Source: Allobosea sp. Leaf344
Lineage (GTDB): Bacteria > Pseudomonadota > Alphaproteobacteria > Rhizobiales > Beijerinckiaceae
Assembly: GCF_001426225.1 (NCBI RefSeq)
Contig: NZ_LMRT01000001.1
Location: 400,648-464,647 of the forward strand
Direction of reading: 5' to 3'
DNA length: 64,000 bases
Positions within the stretch are counted from its first letter, which is position 1, and every line of letters begins with the position of its first letter. The notes beneath the pieces are model-generated. The model was not told where the DNA came from, did no database searches, and saw nothing but the letters and a program-made list of their open reading frames with translations. The translations under genes and the position numbers were made by a program. Positions 46,017 through 52,938 of the stretch are shown one piece after another.

Positions 46017-47529
46017 GCGGCTAGAGATCAAGGCCAGCATCAGCGTTGACGACGCAGGCACCATCACCGGCACGGCATGGCCGTTCGGCACCCCGGATAG
46101 AGTCAATGACGTGATCGAGAAAGGCGCCTTCGGTGCGCCGGCCCGGCTCCCGATGCTTTGGGCACACGATCAAGCCCAGGCGATCGGCGTCTGGGATTCC
46201 GTCACCGAAACCGACGCCGGCCTCACCGTGAAGGGCCGGCTGCTCATCGATGACGTGGCGCGTGCCCGCGAGGTTCGCGCCCTTGTCCGCGAGGGCGCCG
46301 TTTCCGGCCTCTCGATCGGCTTCGTCAGTCAGAAGGCCACGGCCCGCGCTCGCGGCGGCCGGACCATCAGCAAGCTCGACCTGCACGAAATCTCCATCGT
46401 CGCCGTTCCCTGCCATCCCGGCGCGACCATCACCTCAATGAAAGCCGCGATTGATGGCCCGGCTACTGCACAGGAACAGAACGTGAATCAGGAAGAGAAG
46501 ACCGAAACCAAGGACGCCCCGGCGTTCGACCAGAAGGCGTTCGACGCCCTTCAGGCCCGTCTCGACAAGCTGGAAGCCAAGGGCAACCGCCTGCCTGCTG
46601 CGAACGACAACCTTCGCGCCGACAACGACAATCACCAGACCAAGGCCTTCGCCGACTTCGTCCGCTCGGGCGATGCAAGCGAGGTGAAGTCGCTCGGCTA
46701 CAGTTCGCCCTCGACTGGTGGCATTCTGGCGCCCGAAAAGGTCGCGACCTCGATCCTCGAAAAGGTCGCGGAGTTCTCGCCGGTTCGCTCGCTGGCGCAG
46801 ACCATCAGCATGGCCGGCCCGCTGCTCCAGCTTCCCCGGCTGGTCGATGAGGTTGCCGTTGGTGAGGTTGCCGAGACGGCGACGCGCCCGTCAAGCGAGC
46901 CGTCTTTCGACCAGATCGACCTGAAGGCCTTCGAGATGGCCGTGACCGTGCCGGTGACGCGCATTCTGCTCGAAGACGCTCAGATCGACCTCGCCAGCTA
47001 TCTCGGCAATCACATCGCCCGTCGCTTCGGCCAGAAGGAAGCGGCTTGGTTCGTCAACGGAAACGGCACGACGCAGGCTGAAGGCGTTCTCACTTCCGGC
47101 GACGTTGCCGAAGTCGAAGCCGACATTACCGGCGATGACCTCATCGACCTCTTCTACAGTATCAAGACCGCCTATTCGAGCAACGGCGCGTGGCTGATGA
47201 ACCGCAAGACCATGGCCGTGGTCCGCAAGCTCAAGGACGCTGATGGCGCCTACATCTGGGAGCGCAGCATCGCGGCTGGCCAGCCGCCGCTGATCCTCGG
47301 GCGCCCCGTCTATGAGGCCGTCGATATGCCCGATCCGGCCGCCGGCAATACGGCGATCGTCTTCGGCGACTTCGCGACTGGCTATGCCATCGCTGACCGC
47401 GTCGGGTTCGACATCTTCCGCGACGAATACACCGGCGCCGACAACGGCATCATCAAGCTGCGCGCCCGGCGCCGCGTCGGTGGCCGCATCGTCATGGGCG
47501 AGGCCCTGACGAAGCTGAAGGTGGCGTAA
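46009..47529 (+). CDS. Fused HK97 prohead protease and major capsid protein
   Basis: The protein has 506 residues. Residues 1-155 are an S78-type prohead protease (TGTAWPFGTPDRVNDVIEKGAFG, His in MLWAHDQAQAIGVWD, Ser in GAVSGLSIGFVSQKA). A charged delta-like linker follows (about 160-235). The rest is an HK97-fold capsid (GILAPEKVATSILEKVAEFSPVRSLAQTISM and YEAVDMPDPAAGNTAIVFGDFATGYAIADR). Self-cleavage during maturation would release the capsid subunit. Protease and capsid are more often separate genes, but fusions are known. Confidence 0.92.
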   Translation: MSERLEIKASISVDDAGTITGTAWPFGTPDRVNDVIEKGAFGAPARLPMLWAHDQAQAIGVWDSVTETDAGLTVKGRLLIDDVARAREVRALVREGAVSGLSIGFVSQKATARARGGRTISKLDLHEISIVAVPCHPGATITSMKAAIDGPATAQEQNVNQEEKTETKDAPAFDQKAFDALQARLDKLEAKGNRLPAANDNLRADNDNHQTKAFADFVRSGDASEVKSLGYSSPSTGGILAPEKVATSILEKVAEFSPVRSLAQTISMAGPLLQLPRLVDEVAVGEVAETATRPSSEPSFDQIDLKAFEMAVTVPVTRILLEDAQIDLASYLGNHIARRFGQKEAAWFVNGNGTTQAEGVLTSGDVAEVEADITGDDLIDLFYSIKTAYSSNGAWLMNRKTMAVVRKLKDADGAYIWERSIAAGQPPLILGRPVYEAVDMPDPAAGNTAIVFGDFATGYAIADRVGFDIFRDEYTGADNGIIKLRARRRVGGRIVMGEALTKLKVA

Positions 47530-47532
47530 GCA

Positions 47533-48156
47533 ATGAGCTTCCGGCCCGCGTATGACGAGATCGTTTTGGAGCACGGCAGCAATGTCGTGATCCTGCGCCC
47601 GTCATTGCGGGCCGCGAGCACCCTTGAGCGCTCGCATGACAGCTTCGCACTGTTGGCCCGTCGCATTGACGAGTTCCACACCGGCACCCTCCGCGAGATT
47701 ATCACGACGGCAGCAACCGACCGCAAGGACGCCGCTGCCTTCCTCACTGCTATGTCGCGGGAGCCGCTTCGGCGCTTTGTCGAGATCGCCCAGGCACCGC
47801 TGTTCCGGCTCTGTGCGGGCTTCATCCCGGCATCCGATTCCAACGCCACGCCGTCATCGAACGCCAAACCCATGCCGTGGCGTGAGGTTTATCGTGAGCT
47901 GTTCCGCACCGCGACCGGCTGGCTTCACTGGACGCCGGAAGCTGCATGGAACTCCACGCCGACCGAGATCAACGAAGCCTTTGCCGGCCACGTCGCCATG
48001 CTGAAGGCCCTTCACGGTGGCGAAGACGACGAGCCCGCCGAGCGCCAGCCCAGCCCCGAACAGGCCGCGCGCAACGTCGCCGATGGCCTCGATCCTGAGT
48101 TTGACCGAGCTGGCCTGCACGCCCTCAAGGCCCGCCATCAGGGGACGCGGCAATGA
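47533..48156 (+). CDS. Tail assembly chaperone-like protein, two-part
   Basis: The protein has 207 residues. The N-terminal part (VVILRPSLRAASTLERSHDSFALLARRIDEF) resembles TAC_11-type chaperones. The C-terminal part, TGWLHWTPEAAWNSTPTEINEAFAGHV, resembles the Phage_TAC_6 motif (LGWTPxxFWxxTPxEL). Such pairs are often joined by a ribosomal frameshift in phages; here they read through as one protein. The assignment is by motif likeness only. It starts 3 bp after the capsid stop and overlaps the HNH gene. Confidence 0.6.
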   Translation: MSFRPAYDEIVLEHGSNVVILRPSLRAASTLERSHDSFALLARRIDEFHTGTLREIITTAATDRKDAAAFLTAMSREPLRRFVEIAQAPLFRLCAGFIPASDSNATPSSNAKPMPWREVYRELFRTATGWLHWTPEAAWNSTPTEINEAFAGHVAMLKALHGGEDDEPAERQPSPEQAARNVADGLDPEFDRAGLHALKARHQGTRQ

Positions 48157-48503
48157 GCCGGCCCGCCCGCATCTGCGCCTGCGGCAATCGCGTTCCGCGT
48201 GGCATCCCCTGCCGTTGCCAGCGTGAGGCCACTCGGCTGCGTGTTGCGCGTCACGATCGACGGCGCCCGCAGGCCCGTGAGCGCGGCTATGACCATGAAT
48301 GGCGCAAGGCCCGTATCGAATATCTCGCGACGCGTCCGAACTGCGCCATGCCCGGTTGCGATGCCACGGCCACGACCGTCGATCATATCATCCCGCATCG
48401 CGGCGATCGCGCCCTATTCTGGAACTGCGCGAATTGGCAGCCGCTCTGCACCCATTGCCACAATAGCGCGAAGCAGCGCCTTGAGCGGAGCCCTAGCCGG
48501 TGA
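48153..48503 (+). CDS. Phage HNH endonuclease
   Basis: This 116-residue protein has the zinc-stabilised HNH fold: paired cysteines in NCAMPGCDAT, the VDHIIPHRGDRALFWNCANWQPLCTHCHNSAKQ core with His, Asn and His, and a basic N-terminus. Small HNH proteins of this type assist terminase in cos cleavage in HK97-like phages. They usually lie next to the terminase genes, which here are 2.4 kb away. The ATG overlaps the preceding stop. Confidence 0.92.
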   Translation: MSRPARICACGNRVPRGIPCRCQREATRLRVARHDRRRPQARERGYDHEWRKARIEYLATRPNCAMPGCDATATTVDHIIPHRGDRALFWNCANWQPLCTHCHNSAKQRLERSPSR

Positions 48504-48511
48504 GCCAAGCC

Positions 48512-49309
48512 TTAGCCTTCGATAACTGCCATCTTGCGAAACAATTCGGCATTGAACTGCATGGCATCGAAACTCGAATGCGCCCGCCTATGGCAGTTCG
48601 GGCAAAGCGCAATCACAAACCTGGGGTCATCGGGCCCGCCGTCACTAAGACGACGGATATGATGTGGCTCAAGATACGGCTGCCCATTCGCCCGGACGAA
48701 GGGAGCCGCATTCGCGCATGCCTCGCAGATGCCGACCGACCGCGCGACAACGTAGTCACGGACGTCGCGACTGCGCTCAAATATCGTGCGGGTCGATTGG
48801 CTTCGCGTCGGCTCAGATTTCGCCGCCGCCAGCGCACGGGCCCGAAGTTCTTCCAACGGCAAGACAACAGGCTCGCTAGCTTCAGTTGCCTCAATCACCG
48901 CCTCGATGGGTCGCAGCTCAAAAACGATCGCTTCGCGCATCTGCTTAAGACTATCGGGCGCGATCTCGATACGATGCCCCTCGCACACAAATTGTCCCTC
49001 AAACTGGTGGCCATCACGCACCTTTTTGAAGACCAACAGGTCATTGCCGTCGATCAAGTGGTCGCGGATCGCCTTATTCCCGCGTTCAAATTTCATCGGA
49101 CCAGCCTGGCCCTGGCCAAAATATTCGAACACGCCGTCAGGACGCGTCCTGTCCGCATAACCATGCGTCATACCGATCTCGGATGTGATCGCGACAATCA
49201 GCGGATACCGGCCGAACGTGATGATGCCGGCTTGCTCGCTGCCTCCAAAGCGACCGTGGATATCCTTCTTGCGGTTGTAAATGCGGCCTCGCTGGTAGTC
49301 CCAGGTCAT
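48512..49309 (-). CDS. Modified-DNA restriction endonuclease (ScoMcrA-like SRA domain plus HNH)
   Basis: The protein has 265 residues. The N-terminal half (GRIYNRKKDIHGRFGGSEQAGI, DGVFEYFGQGQAGPMKFERGNKAIRDHLIDGNDLLVF) matches the SRA-like reader of ScoMcrA-type enzymes, which recognise modified cytosine. The C-terminal HNH domain has EACANAAPF, LEPHHIRRLSDGG and ALCPNCHRRAH with all metal and catalytic positions. It should act as a type IV enzyme that cuts modified phage or foreign DNA. It runs against the head operon inside it, which marks it as inserted cargo. Confidence 0.85.
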   Translation of the reverse strand: MTWDYQRGRIYNRKKDIHGRFGGSEQAGIITFGRYPLIVAITSEIGMTHGYADRTRPDGVFEYFGQGQAGPMKFERGNKAIRDHLIDGNDLLVFKKVRDGHQFEGQFVCEGHRIEIAPDSLKQMREAIVFELRPIEAVIEATEASEPVVLPLEELRARALAAAKSEPTRSQSTRTIFERSRDVRDYVVARSVGICEACANAAPFVRANGQPYLEPHHIRRLSDGGPDDPRFVIALCPNCHRRAHSSFDAMQFNAELFRKMAVIEG

Positions 49310-49333
49310 CGAATCCTCCTCAGCCCCCGCGGC

Positions 49334-49477
49334 ATGTTCGCCACGACCGCACAAGCTGTCGAGCTAATCCCCAGGGGGGTGGTCTCCAATTTCGACGTGG
49401 TTGCGGGGACCGGCGCGGGGAGCACCGCGCAAGAGACGACCGAAATAACTTTTTCTGAGAAGGCTAATTCCTCATGA
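49334..49477 (+). other. Possible 3' remnant of a head-operon gene split by the restriction gene
   Basis: A 47-codon stretch reads in the operon direction (ending STAQETTEITFSEKANSS) and its TGA overlaps the connector ATG as ATGA, exactly as real neighbours in this operon do. In the same frame a GTG at 48500 overlaps the HNH stop as GTGA. The restriction gene lies between these two ends, so one small phage gene may have been split. I do not recognise the protein. Confidence 0.4.
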
Positions 49478-49779
49478 GGAGCGTCACGCTTTCGCTCGCG
49501 AAGGCGCATCTGAATATCGACCATTCCACCGATGACGAGCTTCTTCAGCTCTATATCGACGCCGCTGAAGCCTATCTCGGCAACTACATCGGCAAGGCCC
49601 TTGCCGATCTCGGCACCGTCCCGGCTGACCTCAAGCTCGCGGCGCTGCGGCTTGTCGCCTTCTATTACGAGCACCGCGAGGCCGTTTCATTCGGCGATGC
49701 GATGCGTTTGGCGCCCTATGGCGTGCTCAGCATCGCCAATTCCTACCGCGATCGGTGGTTCGGGGAGGATGCCGCGTGA
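49474..49779 (+). CDS. Phage head-tail connector, gp6-like
   Basis: The 101-residue protein has the adaptor signature SLAKAHLNIDHSTDDELLQLYIDAAEAYLGNYIG followed by PADLKLAALRLVAFYYEHRE. gp6-like proteins form the ring below the portal. The stop overlaps the next start as GTGA. Confidence 0.93.
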   Translation: MRSVTLSLAKAHLNIDHSTDDELLQLYIDAAEAYLGNYIGKALADLGTVPADLKLAALRLVAFYYEHREAVSFGDAMRLAPYGVLSIANSYRDRWFGEDAA

Positions 49780-50192
49780 TTGACAACGGCCTCGATCGCA
49801 TGAATCGCCGCTTCGCTGCCGTGCTGGCGAATGTCCGCGAGGTGGTGCAGCCGGCCCTTGTGAAGGGCGCGGAAGAGATCGCCGCGACGCAGCGCCAGCT
49901 TGCGCCCGAAGATACCGGCGCACTGAAGGATTCCATCACCGTCACCCCGCCCGGCCAGACGACGCCGGCCTATTCCCAGCCGGGCGGGAGCCGCACGGCG
50001 AAGGACGGCGAGGCGCTGGTCACGGCCGGCAATGTCGCCGTCCGGTATCCGCACCTTGTCGAATACGGCACCTCTGATGCGCCCGCGCAGCCGTTCTTCT
50101 GGCCGGGCTTCCGGCTGAAGCGGAAGCGGGCGCAGGACCGGATCAAGCGCGCCATCAGTAAGGCCGTCCGCACCGGATGGGACGCGCCGTGA
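49776..50192 (+). CDS. HK97 gp10-like minor structural protein
   Basis: The protein has 138 residues from the GTG that overlaps the connector stop. It shows the gp10 pattern: an N-terminal helix (VVQPALVKGAEEIAATQRQLAPEDTGALKDSI), then VRYPHLVEYGTSDAPAQPFFWPGFRLKRKRAQDRIKRAI. Members complete the head-tail joint or the tail end. It is coupled to DUF3168 downstream. Confidence 0.92.
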   Translation: MIDNGLDRMNRRFAAVLANVREVVQPALVKGAEEIAATQRQLAPEDTGALKDSITVTPPGQTTPAYSQPGGSRTAKDGEALVTAGNVAVRYPHLVEYGTSDAPAQPFFWPGFRLKRKRAQDRIKRAISKAVRTGWDAP

Positions 50193-50602
50193 TCGACCCC
50201 AGCCTTGCCCTTCAGACCGCCTTGCGGGCGCACCTCATCGCCGACCCGGCCGTCACTCCGCTTGTCGATCCCGCGAGCATCCGCGACGGCGCCATGCGTC
50301 CCGATGAGCTGCCGGCGATCCTGTTCGGCGCCGGCTCGATCATGATGCACGGCAGGGCCTCCGGTGGGCAGTTCGTCGCGACGGTGTTCCTAGACCTGCA
50401 TGTGTGGGCAATCGAAGACGGCCTCGACCGGGCCAAGCACATCGGCGCCGCTGTAGCGCGTCGCCTGATGGATTGGCCGACTGGCGACGGCTTCGCCCTG
50501 GACGATTTCAAGCACAGCCGCACGGTTTGGCCGCGCGATCCCGATCCGAAGTTCGGGCACGGCGTCTTGTCGATCGAAGCCGTTGTCCGGTGGAGCATCT
50601 GA
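50189..50602 (+). CDS. DUF3168 tail-completion protein
   Basis: The 137-residue protein begins VIDPSLALQTALRAHLIADPAVTPLV and contains TVFLDLHVWAIEDGLDRAKHIGAAVARRL, the DUF3168 pattern of tail terminator proteins that cap the tail tube. The GTG start overlaps the previous stop. A tail-tube gene would normally follow but none does. Confidence 0.9.
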   Translation: MIDPSLALQTALRAHLIADPAVTPLVDPASIRDGAMRPDELPAILFGAGSIMMHGRASGGQFVATVFLDLHVWAIEDGLDRAKHIGAAVARRLMDWPTGDGFALDDFKHSRTVWPRDPDPKFGHGVLSIEAVVRWSI

Positions 50603-50603
50603 C

Positions 50604-50918
50604 ATGCAGGCCGGGAAGCTCGATCGCATCATCACCATCGAACGGCAGACGAAGACCGTGACGCCTTCCGGTGGCACCGTAACCGCCTGGACGATCATTG
50701 CCACGCCGCGCGCTGAGATCGTGAAGCAGTCGGCGAGCGAGTTCCTGACTGGCTTCGGCGAGGCCGAGAACGGCAGCGCAGTCTTCCGCATCCGCTGGCG
50801 CGCCGACATCACGACCGCAGACCGCATCGTTCATGACGGCGTCGCCCACGACATCAAGGAGATCGCCGAGATCGGGCGCCGTCGCGGCCTCAAGCTGCGC
50901 GCGGTGGCTACGTCGTGA
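50604..50918 (+). CDS. Phage head closure protein (gp16-like)
   Basis: The 104-residue beta-rich protein starts MQAGKLDRIITIERQTKTVTPSGGTVTAWTIIATPRAEIV, the standard opening of SPP1 gp16 / HK97 head closure proteins. It closes the head-tail connector after packaging. It begins 2 bp after the DUF3168 stop, and its stop overlaps the terminase small subunit start. Confidence 0.93.
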   Translation: MQAGKLDRIITIERQTKTVTPSGGTVTAWTIIATPRAEIVKQSASEFLTGFGEAENGSAVFRIRWRADITTADRIVHDGVAHDIKEIAEIGRRRGLKLRAVATS

Positions 50919-51304
50919 CGCATCTTCGCGGCGTGAAGCCGGCCCTCTCCCCCGATCGCGAGCCCCTGACGAAGTCCCCGGCAGCGCCGAAGTGGATGAC
51001 GGCAGAGGCGCGCGCAGAGTGGAAGCGGATCATGCCGCGCCTCATTGCCGGCCGCATCATCACGCGAGCCGACCTCACCGGCGTTGAGAACTACTGCGTT
51101 GCGACGGGCCGCGTTCGCGAGATCGAGGCCATCTTCGCTGCGTCCGGCACGCTCGATAAGACGCTTTTCGGCATGCAGAACCGGGCCATGCAGACCGCCC
51201 GGCAGCTCGCGGCCGAATATGGCCTGTCACCGGTGTCGCGTGCCCGCGTCGGCAGCGGTGCGACCGATGACGATGACGACGACAACCCGCTGGCGGTGCG
51301 CTGA
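50915..51304 (+). CDS. Terminase small subunit, P27 family
   Basis: The 129-residue protein, from a GTG start, has the P27 family pattern: a Pro-rich opening with KSPAAPKWMTAEARAEWKRIMPRL, ITRADLTGVENYCVATGRVREIEA, then AMQTARQLAAEYGLSPVSRARV. The C-terminus is a run of aspartates. It recognises viral DNA for packaging. Its stop overlaps the large subunit start. Confidence 0.92.
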   Translation: MTHLRGVKPALSPDREPLTKSPAAPKWMTAEARAEWKRIMPRLIAGRIITRADLTGVENYCVATGRVREIEAIFAASGTLDKTLFGMQNRAMQTARQLAAEYGLSPVSRARVGSGATDDDDDDNPLAVR

Positions 51305-52926
51305 TGGCGAGCACCTATCCGGCATGGATTTTTGACGGCAGCCCGATCGACGACCCGTTCGGCTATGGCGAGCGCGCCGTGCGCTTCCTGCGCGCCCTGA
51401 AGCATCCCAGCAGCACCGCGCCGAAGAACGCTTTCCAGCTTCACGACTGGCAAGAGCGGATCGTGCGCCGGATTTACGGCCCGCGTCATGCTGACGGCCG
51501 GCGTATCGTAGAAACCGTCTTTTGGATGATTCCCCGCGGCAACCGGAAGACCAGCCTCGCCGCAGCGTTGGCCCTGCTTCACACCATCGGGCCGGAAGCT
51601 GTTCCGGCCGGGCAAGTCATCTTCGCGGCGTCCGATCGCGAACAGGCCGGGCTCGGCTTCAAGGAAGCGGCCAACATCGTCCGCATGGACAAGCGCGTTG
51701 TCGCAGCGACGCGCATCTATGACGCCCACAACAGCGCGAAAAAGATCGTCTATCCGAAGTTGGGCGCCGAGCTTCAGGCGATCTCCAGCGACGGCGCTGC
51801 CCAGCATGGCAAGACGCCGTCATTCGTGCTGGTAGACGAGATCCATGTCTGGAAAGGCCGCGACCTATGGGAAGCGCTCAAGTCCGGGATGGTCAAGACG
51901 AGCGGCACACTCATGGTCATCGCGACCACGGCCGGGCGCGGTGCCGAGAACATCGGCTTCGAACAGTATGACTACGCCCGGCGCGTTGCGTGCGGCGAGA
52001 TCGATAATCGGGCCTATCTGCCGATCATTTTTGAGGCCGATCCGGCTGCCGATTGGCAGGACGAAGCCGATTGGCATCGCGTCAATCCCGGCCTGAAGCA
52101 CGGCTTCCCGAATCTCAACGCCCTGCGCACGGCCGCGAAGGAAGCTGAGCACCGGCCCGCCGACCGCTACGCCTTCAAGCAGTTTAACCTCAATGTGTGG
52201 ATGGCGCACTCGCGCGACCCTCTGTTCGACATGGGCGTCTATGACGAAGGCCAGGACGATCTCGACCTTGCCGACCTCGCCGATCTGCCGTGCTTCATAG
52301 GCGTCGATATGTCGGTGAACGGCGATCTCACGGCCGTCGTCGCCGCGTGGCGTCACGGCGACGGCCGCATCAGTGTGCATCCGTGGTTCTTCATTCCCGG
52401 AAACGACCTGAAGGGCCGCTCAGAGCGCGACCGCGTGCCCTATGAGCAGTGGCGCGATGACGGCCATGTCATCGCCGTTCCCGGCCCGGTCATCGATCCG
52501 GAGACGGTCGAAGCCCATATCCGCGAGCTGTGTGCGGCGAACGACAACGTGCAGGAGATCGCCTTCGATCCGCACCTTGCCCGCATGACCATGCAGCGCC
52601 TTCACGACGACGGCTTGCCGGCAATCGAGATGCGGCAGGGGCCGCTCACGATGGGGCCGGCGATCGGCACGCTTGAGCGCATCGTCAACGGCCGGATGCT
52701 TCGCCACGGCGGGCACCCCGTCCTGCGTCATCACTTCGATAGCGTCGTCGCCAGCCGCAACGACACCGGCCTTGTCCGCATGCACAAGGGCAAGAATACC
52801 GATCGCATTGACGGCGCCGTCGCCGCTGCGATGGCCGTGGCCCGCGCCGCCATGAACGACAACCGGCGCAGCTTCCTCGACATGGACCCCGACGAACTGG
52901 ACCGGCTCTGGTCCGAAGCAGCATAG
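51304..52926 (+). CDS. Terminase large subunit
   Basis: The 540-residue packaging motor has an ATPase domain with a Walker A variant (PRGNRKTSLAAALAL near residue 78) and Walker B VLVDEIHVW near 178, then ITTAAGRG-like coupling (VIATTAGRGAEN). The nuclease domain contains FIGVDMSVNGDLTAVVAAW with the first metal Asp, EIAFDPHLARMTMQRL, and NTDRIDGAVAAAMAV with the last Asp. In this element it lies after the connector genes instead of before the portal. Confidence 0.94.
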   Translation: MASTYPAWIFDGSPIDDPFGYGERAVRFLRALKHPSSTAPKNAFQLHDWQERIVRRIYGPRHADGRRIVETVFWMIPRGNRKTSLAAALALLHTIGPEAVPAGQVIFAASDREQAGLGFKEAANIVRMDKRVVAATRIYDAHNSAKKIVYPKLGAELQAISSDGAAQHGKTPSFVLVDEIHVWKGRDLWEALKSGMVKTSGTLMVIATTAGRGAENIGFEQYDYARRVACGEIDNRAYLPIIFEADPAADWQDEADWHRVNPGLKHGFPNLNALRTAAKEAEHRPADRYAFKQFNLNVWMAHSRDPLFDMGVYDEGQDDLDLADLADLPCFIGVDMSVNGDLTAVVAAWRHGDGRISVHPWFFIPGNDLKGRSERDRVPYEQWRDDGHVIAVPGPVIDPETVEAHIRELCAANDNVQEIAFDPHLARMTMQRLHDDGLPAIEMRQGPLTMGPAIGTLERIVNGRMLRHGGHPVLRHHFDSVVASRNDTGLVRMHKGKNTDRIDGAVAAAMAVARAAMNDNRRSFLDMDPDELDRLWSEAA

Positions 52927-52938
52927 GAACTAAGATCA

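Noticed and set aside
48500-49477. 325-codon rightward frame across the restriction gene
   Set aside because: Not accepted as one gene because the middle is antisense to a clear HNH enzyme; only its ends are discussed as a possible split gene.
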